From NCBI RefSeq assembly GCF_003555545.1, contig NZ_CP032157.1, forward strand, positions 8,002,546 to 8,066,545: DNA of 64,000 bases. The letters run 5' to 3'. The translations under genes and the position numbers were made by a program. The notes under the pieces are model-generated. The model was not told the origin of the DNA. It worked only from the letters and a program-made list of their open reading frames with translations, and made no database searches. Source of the stretch: Paraflavitalea soli. GTDB taxonomy: Bacteria > Bacteroidota > Bacteroidia > Chitinophagales > Chitinophagaceae. Shown one piece after another: positions 49,809 through 58,976 of the stretch; within the stretch, counting starts at the first letter, position 1; each line of letters starts with the position of its first letter.

Positions 49809-50525
49809 TTACGCCAGTTGGCGCTTATACAACTGTATCGTATTCTCATACCCCAGGTACAGCGCATCAGCGATCAAAGCGTGACCGATAGATACTTCCA
49901 GTAGTCCGGGTATGTGTTGGGCAAAATAAGCCAGGTTTTGGAGGTCCAGGTCGTGCCCGGCATTGATACCCAGCCCCAGTTCGTTGGCCCGGATAGCAGC
50001 CGTCCTGTAAGGCGCTATGGCCTGTTCTTTATTGATGAGGTATTCACGGGCATAGCCTTCTGTATACAACTCGATCCGGTCTGTACCCGTTTCCGCTGCC
50101 CCATTGATCATTTCTATAACAGGATCTACAAAAATGGATACCCTGATGCCGGCATTGCGGAAAACCTGTATCGTTTCACGCAGGTAGTGGGCATGTGTTA
50201 TCGTATCCCAACCGTGGTCCGAAGTCAATTGGCCTTCAGCATCCGGCACCAGCGTTACCTGGTCTGGTTTTACTTCCAATACCAGGTCGATGAACTTTTG
50301 TTCCCGGCAATTGCCTTCAATATTAAACTCAGTGGTAATGATCTTCTTAATATCACGGGCATCCTGGTAACGGATATGCCGTTCATCAGGCCGGGGATGG
50401 ATCGTTACCCCATCCGCCCCAAAGAGTTGGGCATCAATAGCAGCCTTTACTACATCCGGATTATTACCGCCACGACTGTTGCGCAGGGTGGCAAACTTAT
50501 TAATGTTTACGCTTAACTTGGTCAT
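49809..50525 (-). CDS. pdxJ: Pyridoxine 5'-phosphate synthase
   Basis: Joins 3-amino-1-hydroxyacetone phosphate and deoxyxylulose phosphate to pyridoxine phosphate, in the cytoplasm. The 238 residues start with the family N-terminus TKLSVNINKFATLRNSRGGNNPD and have GVTIHPRPDERHIRYQDARD, EGNCREQKF, TLVPDAEGQLTSDHGWD, IELYTEGYA and GINAGHDLDLQNL. ATG 50525 is the usual start. TAATTTTG ends 3 bases before it; this is an exact -7 box but lacks a -33 and may be chance. Confidence 0.95.
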   Translation of the reverse strand: MTKLSVNINKFATLRNSRGGNNPDVVKAAIDAQLFGADGVTIHPRPDERHIRYQDARDIKKIITTEFNIEGNCREQKFIDLVLEVKPDQVTLVPDAEGQLTSDHGWDTITHAHYLRETIQVFRNAGIRVSIFVDPVIEMINGAAETGTDRIELYTEGYAREYLINKEQAIAPYRTAAIRANELGLGINAGHDLDLQNLAYFAQHIPGLLEVSIGHALIADALYLGYENTIQLYKRQLA

Positions 50526-50564
50526 ACCCAAAATTAGAAGTTTCCGGGGTACTATCCATGAAAC

Positions 50565-50598
50565 GAAAAAAGGCCATCCCGAACTCCGGGACAGCCTT
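50565..50598 (-). terminator. Terminator upstream of pdxJ, for the 50619-51086 gene
   Basis: On the minus strand AAGGCTGTCCCG pairs with CGGGATGGCCTT (one mismatch) and is followed by TTTTTTCG. Confidence 0.6.
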
Positions 50599-50618
50599 CT
50601 TCATGGGGGGCGCAGGGA

Positions 50619-51086
50619 TCACAAATGCGCTAAGTTTTCTTTGGTCACGTTTGTACTATATAAAAGTTTACCCTCGTTATCGATCATGTCGAGGTGATAT
50701 TTTCCTGCTGAGAGAGAATTGATCTCATTGATGCTCGTCACATTGGTACCCTTTACCAGGAACCAGCTGAACATCTTCACAATATGCCCTTCTGTATCAT
50801 ACATCCGCACAATCGTGTGGCGGCTTTGTTCGCTGGTAACATCCAGGGTGATGGCCGTGAAAAACGGATTCGGGCGAACCAGGACTTTTGTAATCACAAT
50901 ATGCTTGTTTTGGTTGTGGGTATTATCAGGGGTACCCACCGGCGCTTCCTGTAAAAGGCGGTTCAATTGCCGTTGAATGGCCTGTTGCTGCTCTGCTTTC
51001 TGTACTTCTGTGCCGGTGTTAATATTGTGTTTCACTTGATAAGGGATTTGATCCCATAGATACCAATCCGGTGCCGGTTTTGGCAC
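50619..51086 (-). pseudogene. T9SS sorting-domain protein fragment lacking a signal peptide
   Basis: The C-terminal ~85 residues match a T9SS type A sorting domain (VLVRPNPFFTAITLDVTS, VRMYDTEGHIVKMF, NSLSAGKYHLDMID). The 155-residue frame can only begin at a GTG (51086), six codons after a TAA, and the N-terminus (PKPAPDWYLWDQIPYQVK) has no signal peptide, which the sorting domain requires. It is probably the 3' remnant of a secreted protein gene, though a cytoplasmic protein with a similar fold cannot be excluded. The base composition is ordinary. Confidence 0.5.
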
Positions 51087-51235
51087 GCGCTGAAGATCAT
51101 AGAGTTAGCAGAAAGCTGGCACTTCCATCTTTCCCATGGCGGGAATTAAAATCTTGCTTTTGGGAATAAAACAGACCCTGGGGTTACAATAAAGAAGGAA
51201 GAAATAGACTAAGGCGATGAAGTTTAGTGGAGGAT

Positions 51236-52228
51236 TTAGTTGTTGCCATTGATCAGGTTTACCACCACCTGGGTCATGATGTCTTTTTCATCTGGCTTGC
51301 TTTCCGCAATCATGAGGGTAAGCGCTACGAGGGCATTATCAGCAATGCGTTTTGTACCATTACTGCTGTACAGCAACCTATTTCTTTCTAAAAACCAAAC
51401 AAACAGGAAAGCTGCAATGCGCTTGTTCCCATCTGAAAATGAATGATTTTTCACCACGAAATAAAGAAGGTTGGCTGCCTTTTCTTCTACACTGGGGTAC
51501 AGATCTTCCCCGCCGAATGATTGGTAGATGGTGGCGATGGAGCTTTTAAAGGATTCATCCTTTTCATTACCAAAAAGACTGCTGCCACCGAATTTATCCT
51601 TTAAGCCATGGATGGCTTTCATGGCTTCCTCATAGGTAAACGTGAAAGACTGCCTTTTGTGGATAGCCTCAATAGTTAATGTACGGTGGTCGTACTTGTC
51701 CAGAACATCCAGTGCATACGTATAATCTGTGAGGACTTTAAGCAACCCACTGGCTTCGTCTGAGGTTAGAGGCTTGGATTCCAAAACATTGCCTAATATC
51801 CGGACAGTCTGTTTTAGTGCATCAAATTGCAGGGATTGTTCGTGCAAGCGCTTTTCATTCAGTGAGTAGCCTTTGATAAGGTATTCTTTTAGGACCTTAT
51901 TGGCCCAGATTCGGAATTGCGTACCCCTGATTGAGTTGACCCTGTATCCCACAGAAATGATCATGTCCAGGTTATAGCGGGTAATCTTTCGATTTATCTT
52001 CCTATTACCCTCTTGCTGAACTTGTGCAATTTTTGCACAAGTTGCCTGCTCGTCTAATTCTGTTGATTTGTAAATATTTTTAATATGCTTCGTGATAGAG
52101 GTTCTATCCGCTTCGAATAAATCGGCAAGTTGATGTTGATCCAGCCAAATGGTATCCTGCTCCAGCGTCACATCAATGGATATCTTCCCATCAGGTGTTT
52201 GATAAATGATGATCTTTTCGTTTTCCAT
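51236..52228 (-). CDS. RhuM family protein with C-terminal Fic/Doc domain
   Basis: The 330 residues combine an N-terminal RhuM region (IWLDQHQLADLFEADRTSITKHIKNIY, DMIISVGYRVNSIRGTQFRIWANKVL; landmarks LADLFEADRTSI and SIRGTQFRIWA), which resembles a phage-type DNA-binding module, with a Fic fold ending in HSFSDGNKRIAAFLF (His262 to Arg270). The loop HxFxDGNKR has Lys after Asn as in the Doc toxin, which phosphorylates EF-Tu, rather than Gly as in AMP-transferring Fic enzymes. No antitoxin-like inhibitory motif is evident and no Phd-like gene is adjacent. A conflict or regulatory role is likely; the target is unknown. Confidence 0.85.
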   Translation of the reverse strand: MENEKIIIYQTPDGKISIDVTLEQDTIWLDQHQLADLFEADRTSITKHIKNIYKSTELDEQATCAKIAQVQQEGNRKINRKITRYNLDMIISVGYRVNSIRGTQFRIWANKVLKEYLIKGYSLNEKRLHEQSLQFDALKQTVRILGNVLESKPLTSDEASGLLKVLTDYTYALDVLDKYDHRTLTIEAIHKRQSFTFTYEEAMKAIHGLKDKFGGSSLFGNEKDESFKSSIATIYQSFGGEDLYPSVEEKAANLLYFVVKNHSFSDGNKRIAAFLFVWFLERNRLLYSSNGTKRIADNALVALTLMIAESKPDEKDIMTQVVVNLINGNN

Positions 52229-52332
52229 AGTCCTATAAAGATAAGGCAACGGCAAAACCAATAAAGTTTTGTTTATCGTAATTACTGGCCCCATGGAAGA
52301 TTATAACAAACAAGCGCACGCACCACGCACCC

Positions 52333-54816
52333 TCAAAACCGTGCAACCAGTTTCAGGTTCAATAAGCGCGGCGTAAGCCGGTTGGGCATGGCAAAAGTGG
52401 CATTGGAAAAGTCCTTGATCAGCAGGTAAGAGATCGTATTGTCCCGGTCTATCAGGTTAAAGACCTCCAGCGTAGCCCAGATATTCTCAAAGTTGCGGAA
52501 GGGGCTATGGCTCCTGCGGTTGCTTTTCTCGCTGTCCAGCAGGAGCGCACTGAAGCCAATATCTATCCGCATATAGGGCTCAATGATGAGTGCATTGCGG
52601 TATTTAACGCTGTTGGGGATATTATAAGGCAGGTTGCTGCCGTACAGGAAGTTCAGGTATACTTTAAAGTTCTTGTTGGTAGACAGGTAATCCTGCAGGA
52701 ACATGCCAAAGGTGAGTAAGCGGTCACTGGGACGACGCAGCCAGCCGCCTTCTTTCAAAGTGCTGTCAACAGGTTTGTTCAGCGAGTCCAGTTTGTAGTC
52801 AAAGTACGTGTCCTTATCCAGGTCTTCCCGCGTGCGCATAAAACCAATGCTGATCCAGCTTTCTGCATCCTTTACCAGTTCTCCAAACAGGCGCATCTCC
52901 AGACCCGTGGCATAGGCTTTGGCGCGGTTCTCTCCAAAATAGCGCAGCCGTACATTGTCTACATCATAAGGCACCACATCCCACATATGTTTGTAATACG
53001 CTTCTGCCGTAAAGCGGTAAGGTCTTGTACCTGATTTGAAATTATAATCCAAACCAGCCGTTACCTGCCAGCTTTTTTGTGCTTTGAGCGCCTCGTTCAC
53101 CGTGCCGTCATAACGGCGTAATTCACGGTAAAAAGGTGGCTGGTTATAGACACCCGCAGCCCCGCGGAAGATCATATCCCGTTTCCAATGCGCCGGCTTC
53201 CAGGAGAAACCTGCCCGGGGCGAAAGCAGGAATTCCTTGTTAAGTGTATTGTAATTATACCGTACACCGGCCTGCAGCGTAAAGCCGGTGGAGTCATTAA
53301 AGATGATATTGTCCTGGATATAGCCTGTTAGCCGCGTAATATCCAGGTCAGCCTTCGACTGAAGCGATTTGCTGAGCTCAAACCGGTCGGGATTGTACGG
53401 CAGGTTATAGCCCGCTGAATCCTGGTATTCCCATTCATGCAGTTTGTCATTGATCGTTTGCCGCTCTATACTTTGCCCCCATTGAATATAATGCCTGCCT
53501 TTATCCAGGGTGCCTTTATGCGAGAAATTCCAGATGCCGATATTCAATTTGTTACGGGCAAAGGTTTGGGAAAGACCGGCGCCCAGCGGGTTCACAATAA
53601 GCCCGTAATCAGGTTTGCCTTTATCGAAAGAGCGCTCTCCGAACAGGTAAGCGCCGGTGATGTCGATAGATTCACGCTCATCGTTCTCAAAGCGGCTCAC
53701 CATCCATTTGAGGCGTAGGTTCTTGCGCAGTTGCTGTATCCAGGAAAGCCCCAGCATGCTGGTGCGGTACTTGTCTTCTTCACGTCCTTCGAAATAAATA
53801 TCCAGCCCCAGGTTGGCGCTGAAAAAAGGAGAAAACACAGAAGTGGTGAGTTGGCTAAACTCCGGCACCAGTGTAAACTTTGTTTGCGACAGGTTGCCCA
53901 ATAATTCCAGTGAGTTGCGGCTATTGATCTGGTACGTGAGCAAAGCCTGCAGGTCGGCCGAGGAGGGCACATAATTGCCCTTTGTTTCCTGACTGGCCAG
54001 CAGGTTGCGGTTGCTGCGGTTACGCACGCCTACCAGGAAGCTGAATTTATTATTACGGCTGGTACCTTCCAGGTGCAGCCCCTGTTCCAATAATCCAACA
54101 TAGGCCGATCCGCCAAACTGTTTGGGCCTCTTGTATTGGATGTCCAGCACAGATGACATCTTATCGCCATAACGGGCCTGGAAACCGCCATTGTAAAAGT
54201 TGACGTTTCTCGCCATCTCAGGATTAATGAAGCTCAATCCTTCCTGCTGGCCACTGCGTACCAGGTAGGGGCGGAATACTTCAAAATCGTTTACATAGAT
54301 CAGGTTCTCGTCGTAATTACCCCCCCGTACCGAATATTGGGAGGTCAGCTCATTATTAGAGCCTACGAATACTTTAATGAGGCTTTCTATGCCGCCTGTA
54401 GGGGAGGGGATATTGATCGCGTTTTTGGGATTGAGCACAATGAGGCCGGCTTCCCGTCTTTGCCGCTGATCTGTTACGACCACCGAATCCAGTTGCCGCG
54501 CTCCTCTTTCCATACGGATCACGATACGTTCTTCTTCCTGCTCATTCAGCAGGAAATTGCGTTGTTCCGTTTTATAACCCGTATAGGTAAATACAATGGC
54601 AAAGGCTTTATCGGGAGGAGCTTGCAGGCGGAAAGTGCCGGAATCGGAGGTGGAAGTACCCGTACGGCGGCCAAGGATCATCACCGATACATGCGAGATG
54701 GGCTGCTCGTTCTCATCTACTACCTTACCCGTCACATAGGCCGGTTTTTTCTGGGCTACGGCTGTCAAAGACAGGAAAGCGAGGAAGCAGCAAAGTAGTA
54801 AAGGTGTAAATCTCAA
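52333..54816 (-). CDS. TonB-dependent outer membrane receptor with N-terminal carboxypeptidase-like domain
   Basis: The 827 residues start with a signal peptide (LLLCCFLAFLSLTAVAQ), then a carboxypeptidase-D regulatory-like domain (~25-105, YVTGKVVDENEQPISHVSVMI), a plug domain (IPSPTGGIESLIKVFVG, SQYSVRGGNYDENLIYVNDFEV) and a 22-strand barrel ending in NLKLVARF with terminal Phe. It imports a substrate too large for porins using TonB energy. No SusD-like partner is adjacent, so glycan uptake is not indicated; the substrate is unknown. The gene stands alone. Confidence 0.93.
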   Translation of the reverse strand: MRFTPLLLCCFLAFLSLTAVAQKKPAYVTGKVVDENEQPISHVSVMILGRRTGTSTSDSGTFRLQAPPDKAFAIVFTYTGYKTEQRNFLLNEQEEERIVIRMERGARQLDSVVVTDQRQRREAGLIVLNPKNAINIPSPTGGIESLIKVFVGSNNELTSQYSVRGGNYDENLIYVNDFEVFRPYLVRSGQQEGLSFINPEMARNVNFYNGGFQARYGDKMSSVLDIQYKRPKQFGGSAYVGLLEQGLHLEGTSRNNKFSFLVGVRNRSNRNLLASQETKGNYVPSSADLQALLTYQINSRNSLELLGNLSQTKFTLVPEFSQLTTSVFSPFFSANLGLDIYFEGREEDKYRTSMLGLSWIQQLRKNLRLKWMVSRFENDERESIDITGAYLFGERSFDKGKPDYGLIVNPLGAGLSQTFARNKLNIGIWNFSHKGTLDKGRHYIQWGQSIERQTINDKLHEWEYQDSAGYNLPYNPDRFELSKSLQSKADLDITRLTGYIQDNIIFNDSTGFTLQAGVRYNYNTLNKEFLLSPRAGFSWKPAHWKRDMIFRGAAGVYNQPPFYRELRRYDGTVNEALKAQKSWQVTAGLDYNFKSGTRPYRFTAEAYYKHMWDVVPYDVDNVRLRYFGENRAKAYATGLEMRLFGELVKDAESWISIGFMRTREDLDKDTYFDYKLDSLNKPVDSTLKEGGWLRRPSDRLLTFGMFLQDYLSTNKNFKVYLNFLYGSNLPYNIPNSVKYRNALIIEPYMRIDIGFSALLLDSEKSNRRSHSPFRNFENIWATLEVFNLIDRDNTISYLLIKDFSNATFAMPNRLTPRLLNLKLVARF

Positions 54817-54947
54817 CCGGTCAGATTTTAATGCTGTCGAAATTAATTGAATTTGTGGTCACTCTAAAACAGAAAAACCCATTATTTATTTTATTTTGGC
54901 GCTCAAACCTGACCCGTTATGGGTATTAAAATCCCGGAATAACTGTT

Positions 54948-55865
54948 ATGCGCCTGCTGAATATATGCTTAGTCTGTTCCTCAACCCTGCTGCTGGCTAC
55001 CTTAGGATGTGGCGATCATACGGGCAGTAGAGGCGACAGACCCAAGGCTAATGCCCCCTATATTGTAAAAGAGACCCTGGCTACCGGCGATACCGGCATC
55101 ACCAAACTGACCGGCATTAAAAAGGTGAATGCCCTGGATATAATTTGCCAGCATTGGGAAGTGGGGAAAACGGAAGGCGCTACTTCGGCTGAGCTGATGC
55201 GGGATGAAGCCGGCGATAAGGCAGTGCCCGGGCTGGACCTTTTTAACGACAGCAGCTATGTGGCCAATCCACGGGGCGATATTTCTATCGGTACCTGGCG
55301 CATCAAACAGGAGGGTAAGGAAATGACCCTCGTACTTAGGGCAGCAGATAACAAGGAAACCAACTGGCATATCAATGAACTGAATTCACGCAGCCTTCGG
55401 TTGATCACTACCAATGAGGCCGGCAAATCCTTGTACCTCAACTTATCTTCCGATGGGATCGTACACAAAAACAAGCTGAATGATCCTTTCCATCCGGTCA
55501 ATAACCAATGGCGTATACGACCGGTAAAGCCGGAAAATGATAGTGCTATTGCTGTGCGGGCCAGACAATGCCTGCAATTTTATGCCTTGTTCTACCGCGA
55601 TAATATTTTACGGCAGCAGGAAAAGATAAACTTCGCCGGATTGCCCGTCATATTCGTATGGTATGCGAGAGGGATCGGCATGCCCGATTGGGATGATATC
55701 CGCGATTCCTGGGTACAGTGCTTTTATGACAAAGACCAGGCCCGCAAAGGCTACGATGTATTACGCAAAGTGATCGTAGACTATGAATTCACCTGGGTCA
55801 AAGGATTGCCCGATTGGAGGATGGAGACCGAGCATGTATTGGAGCAGATGTGGCATAAGATGTAA
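54948..55865 (+). CDS. Putative lipoprotein of unknown function
   Basis: A 305-residue protein with a lipoprotein signal (LVCSSTLLLATLGCG; probable lipid Cys at 21). The first half is strand-rich (IKKVNALDIICQHWEVGKTEGA, GTWRIKQEGKEMTLVLRA), like lipocalin-type domains; the second half is helical with many Trp (MPDWDDIRDSWVQCFYDKDQARKGYDVLRK). Two domains are suggested, with no motif I can name. It lies between the TonB receptor (divergent) and a T9SS protein. Confidence 0.65.
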   Translation: MRLLNICLVCSSTLLLATLGCGDHTGSRGDRPKANAPYIVKETLATGDTGITKLTGIKKVNALDIICQHWEVGKTEGATSAELMRDEAGDKAVPGLDLFNDSSYVANPRGDISIGTWRIKQEGKEMTLVLRAADNKETNWHINELNSRSLRLITTNEAGKSLYLNLSSDGIVHKNKLNDPFHPVNNQWRIRPVKPENDSAIAVRARQCLQFYALFYRDNILRQQEKINFAGLPVIFVWYARGIGMPDWDDIRDSWVQCFYDKDQARKGYDVLRKVIVDYEFTWVKGLPDWRMETEHVLEQMWHKM

Positions 55866-55967
55866 GCTGCCAGTTTGTTGCATATGGTGATAAATGCCCA
55901 TGTCCGGCAGGGCTATTAATATCCGGATATTTTTTCTATTTTGGGCGGAGGCACCAAATCCGTACCT

Positions 55968-57833
55968 ATGCAAAGACCTCTACCCCTAAAGAGGATTACC
56001 CGTTATGTTGGTATCATAACAGTTTTATGTAATCTTCATCTGTCTGTTATTTCACAAACCATCTATGTGGCTCCTTCCGGAAATGATGTTTCCGGCGACG
56101 GTACTGCGGGTAATCCTTACAGAACCATCACCCAGGGTATTGCTATCGCTTCAGCGGGTAATACCATCCAATTGGGCAGCGGCACATACAATGAACTGGT
56201 GGTGATCAATAAACCGGTTACCATCGATGGAGTGAATGCCGGCCAGACTACTGTAAACTATACCGGCACCATTGCTGATTACTCAACGGCCGGTACCGTA
56301 CTGCCCACCTTGTTTAAAGTAACTGCGCAAAACGTGGTGATCAAAAATATCAACTTTATTGTACAGCTGAATATTGTCCACTCGGCCATACATACCTCTG
56401 GTGATGCTTCAGGATTGCAGGTACTAAACAATATTATTACAGCAAGTAGGAACGGGCTGCCTTCCTCTTTACCTGCTTTTACAGCCCTTGCATACGCAAG
56501 GACAAATGCCATTGCCCTGAATCCGTCTATTAGCTACGGCGCATCTAAATATAGCACTGCTCCCGCAGGCTTAAGTAATGTAAAAGTCTCCGGCAATTTT
56601 ATTTCCGGAAGTACGCTTGCACAAAACGGTTTTGCGGATGCCGCTTTCAGGGCAGGTGTGTATGCCGATAATGCGTATGCTTTATTGGTGGGCGGCACCA
56701 CAGCAGAGAAGAATACCATACAGACAGGTAACCATGATGTGATTATGCGGTTTTTTATGAATGGCGATGTTACCATCCGCAATAATGAGTTTAATGGTGG
56801 TGGAGTGGAATTGTCCACCTCCAATACCAGTACCGGCACCATCCTGGTGGATTCCAATTACTTCAATTTCCTGGCGCCCGCCGTACCCGCATATGCCCTG
56901 TTACGATTAATGAGTGGTAATATCAATAAGACCACCATTGTTAAAGGGAATACTTTTTACAATAGCAACTGGTATATCAGCCTGGGTAATTACAACACCG
57001 TGCTGGTGGACAGTAATTTCTTTACACCCGTTATCAAAGATCCGGGCGCCCACAATGATTTTCGTTTGATCACTGTCAACTCCAAGGTCATACAAACATC
57101 TGCCACTACCAAGGTCCTTAACAACGCTACCTTTACCCGCAACCAGTTTAACGGGGCAGCAGGGGCCAATGGAATAGCTATGGCTTTTTATAACCACGAT
57201 GCTGTGGGCAGCTCCTTTGGTCTTTATTCAGTAGGAGGGCCGGGCAAGGAGAATAATTTCAACGCCAATATCAGCCGTTTTTTTTATGTAGATAACAGCA
57301 ATGGACAGTCTACCACTTCCATGACGGGCAATTACCCGGAGTATAGTGGTGTTTTCAATACAACCACGGCATGGTGGACACAAAATATCCTGGCGCCTCA
57401 AAACTGGTATGAAATAGGGGCAGGCTCACCCATGAAGCCCGATGCGATGGATGCTGCTCAAAAGAATACATTAAATGCTATGATCACCGATCAGTTGGAC
57501 GATGCCAGTATTGGCATGGTCTTGCTCTACAATATTTTGCTGGCCTTGCCGCCTGCCAATACCAATCCCCGTAGTACGCCACGGCAACCTGGCATAACGT
57601 ATCAGCTGTATCCCAATCCCGTTACTACAAATTTGAATGCCCGGGTAGACACGCAAAAAAAGCAGCCTGTGCAGTTGCGGTTGTTCAATATGAACGGCCA
57701 TTGTTTACAAACCAGGTATGGAACCAGTAACAATACCATTCAGTTGGAAATGACCAGGTGGCCGGCTGGTATATATACGGTAGAACTCGTAACAGCTGGT
57801 AGCAGCCGTGTGCAACAGATCATTAAACGATAG
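55968..57833 (+). CDS. T9SS-secreted right-handed beta-helix protein
   Basis: A 621-residue exported protein. It has a signal peptide (VGIITVLCNLHLSVISQ) followed by IYVAPSGNDVSGDGTAGNPYRTI, the entry segment of DUF1565/pectate-lyase-like beta-helices. Helix rungs continue (VVIKNINFIVQ, VTIRNNEFNGGGVELS, TTIVKGNTFYNS) to about residue 520. The last ~80 residues are a T9SS sorting domain (YQLYPNPVTTNLNARVD ... WPAGIYTVELV). Binding or cleavage of a polysaccharide is plausible, but no catalytic site is evident. ATG 55968 is preferred to the TTG at 55941. Confidence 0.85.
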   Translation: MQRPLPLKRITRYVGIITVLCNLHLSVISQTIYVAPSGNDVSGDGTAGNPYRTITQGIAIASAGNTIQLGSGTYNELVVINKPVTIDGVNAGQTTVNYTGTIADYSTAGTVLPTLFKVTAQNVVIKNINFIVQLNIVHSAIHTSGDASGLQVLNNIITASRNGLPSSLPAFTALAYARTNAIALNPSISYGASKYSTAPAGLSNVKVSGNFISGSTLAQNGFADAAFRAGVYADNAYALLVGGTTAEKNTIQTGNHDVIMRFFMNGDVTIRNNEFNGGGVELSTSNTSTGTILVDSNYFNFLAPAVPAYALLRLMSGNINKTTIVKGNTFYNSNWYISLGNYNTVLVDSNFFTPVIKDPGAHNDFRLITVNSKVIQTSATTKVLNNATFTRNQFNGAAGANGIAMAFYNHDAVGSSFGLYSVGGPGKENNFNANISRFFYVDNSNGQSTTSMTGNYPEYSGVFNTTTAWWTQNILAPQNWYEIGAGSPMKPDAMDAAQKNTLNAMITDQLDDASIGMVLLYNILLALPPANTNPRSTPRQPGITYQLYPNPVTTNLNARVDTQKKQPVQLRLFNMNGHCLQTRYGTSNNTIQLEMTRWPAGIYTVELVTAGSSRVQQIIKR

Positions 57834-57834
57834 A

Positions 57835-58917
57835 TTACAAAGGCCACCTGACTGCTTGCCTTTCTTTAGAAGACTTATAGATGGCATTGAACAGTTCTAC
57901 TGTTCTTCTGCCATCACTGCCACTTACCAGCGGCTTGCGTTGTTCAATGACCGACAGGATAAAGTCCCGTTGCTGCAGCCGGATAAAATATTCTACCGGG
58001 TCCACTGTATTGAATAGGTGTGTGTCTTCTTCCTGCCATTGTTTCAGGGAGGTTTCTTCACCGGCGATCGTCCACAGGTCATTTAATGGCGGCTCCGTGA
58101 TGGTCGACCGGCCCGGCAGGAACATGCTTCCCCCATCCGTTTGTACACCAGCTGTAGCGCCATTGGAGCCATGGATATGCACCTTGCCATAGATGCCTGG
58201 CTTTTGTGCATTGCTGACCATGATATTGGCCAGCGCGCCATTTTTAAACCGTACAATGGCTACCGCCGTATCGTCTACTTCAATATAAGGATGGTTGATA
58301 TTGTTCCAAACGCCGTATAGCTCTTCAAACTCACTGCCCATAAACCATTGCAGCAGGTCAAGCTGGTGAGGCGCCTGGTTTACCAATACGCCGCCGCCTT
58401 CTGCTGCCCAGCTGCCCCGCCAGGGATCACTTTTATAGTAGGTCTCATCGCGCCAGCCATACATCACTACAAAACCCAGCATGGGGGTGCCCAGCTTGCC
58501 ATCGTCAATGGCTTGTTTAATGCGCATGCAGGAAGGGAAAAACCTGCGCTGGCTGATCATGCCCAGTTGTTTACCGGCAGCAGCAGCGGCTGCTATCATT
58601 ATATCACAATCCGCCAGGCTGATGGCCAATGGCTTCTCTACCAATACATGTGCGCCGTTTTCAAAAGCAGTAACAGCGGCAGCTTTGTGAGCAGGATGAG
58701 GCGTGCAAATAACCACCATATCTACTTTCTCCTGCCTGATCATGGTGGCAATATCCGTATAGGGTTGTGCCTGGTATTTGCCAGCGAAAGCCGTTGCCTT
58801 GTCCAGGCTGCGGCTTTGGACAGCTACCAATTCTGTTTCCCCGATATTCATCAATGCCTGCGCATGTACATGCGCCATTTTACCGCATCCAATAATGGCG
58901 GAGCGAAGTTTTTTCAT
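57835..58917 (-). CDS. Gfo/Idh/MocA family oxidoreductase
   Basis: The 360 residues begin with a Rossmann domain (SAIIGCGKMAHVHAQALM, VVICTPHPAHKAAAVTAF, VLVEKPLAIS with the family EKP motif) and continue with a substrate domain (GGGVLVNQAPHQLDLLQWFMG, the catalytic His region). It oxidises or reduces a sugar or cyclitol with NAD(P). The C-terminus meets the converging T9SS gene one base past its stop. There is no signal peptide, so it is cytoplasmic. The substrate is unknown. Confidence 0.9.
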   Translation of the reverse strand: MKKLRSAIIGCGKMAHVHAQALMNIGETELVAVQSRSLDKATAFAGKYQAQPYTDIATMIRQEKVDMVVICTPHPAHKAAAVTAFENGAHVLVEKPLAISLADCDIMIAAAAAAGKQLGMISQRRFFPSCMRIKQAIDDGKLGTPMLGFVVMYGWRDETYYKSDPWRGSWAAEGGGVLVNQAPHQLDLLQWFMGSEFEELYGVWNNINHPYIEVDDTAVAIVRFKNGALANIMVSNAQKPGIYGKVHIHGSNGATAGVQTDGGSMFLPGRSTITEPPLNDLWTIAGEETSLKQWQEEDTHLFNTVDPVEYFIRLQQRDFILSVIEQRKPLVSGSDGRRTVELFNAIYKSSKERQAVRWPL

Positions 58918-58976
58918 AACCTGCCAAAGCTATATTTTTTTGGCATCCGGTTGTCGGCACAGGAAAAAATAGTTCA

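Noticed and set aside
52229-52294. 22-residue N-terminal extension of the RhuM-Fic protein
   Set aside because: The extension is hydrophobic and unrelated to the family start; the ATG at 52228 begins the usual RhuM N-terminus.
52333-54816. SusC of a polysaccharide utilisation locus
   Set aside because: No SusD-like gene, glycoside hydrolase or sugar regulator is adjacent, and the length (827 residues) is shorter than typical SusC.
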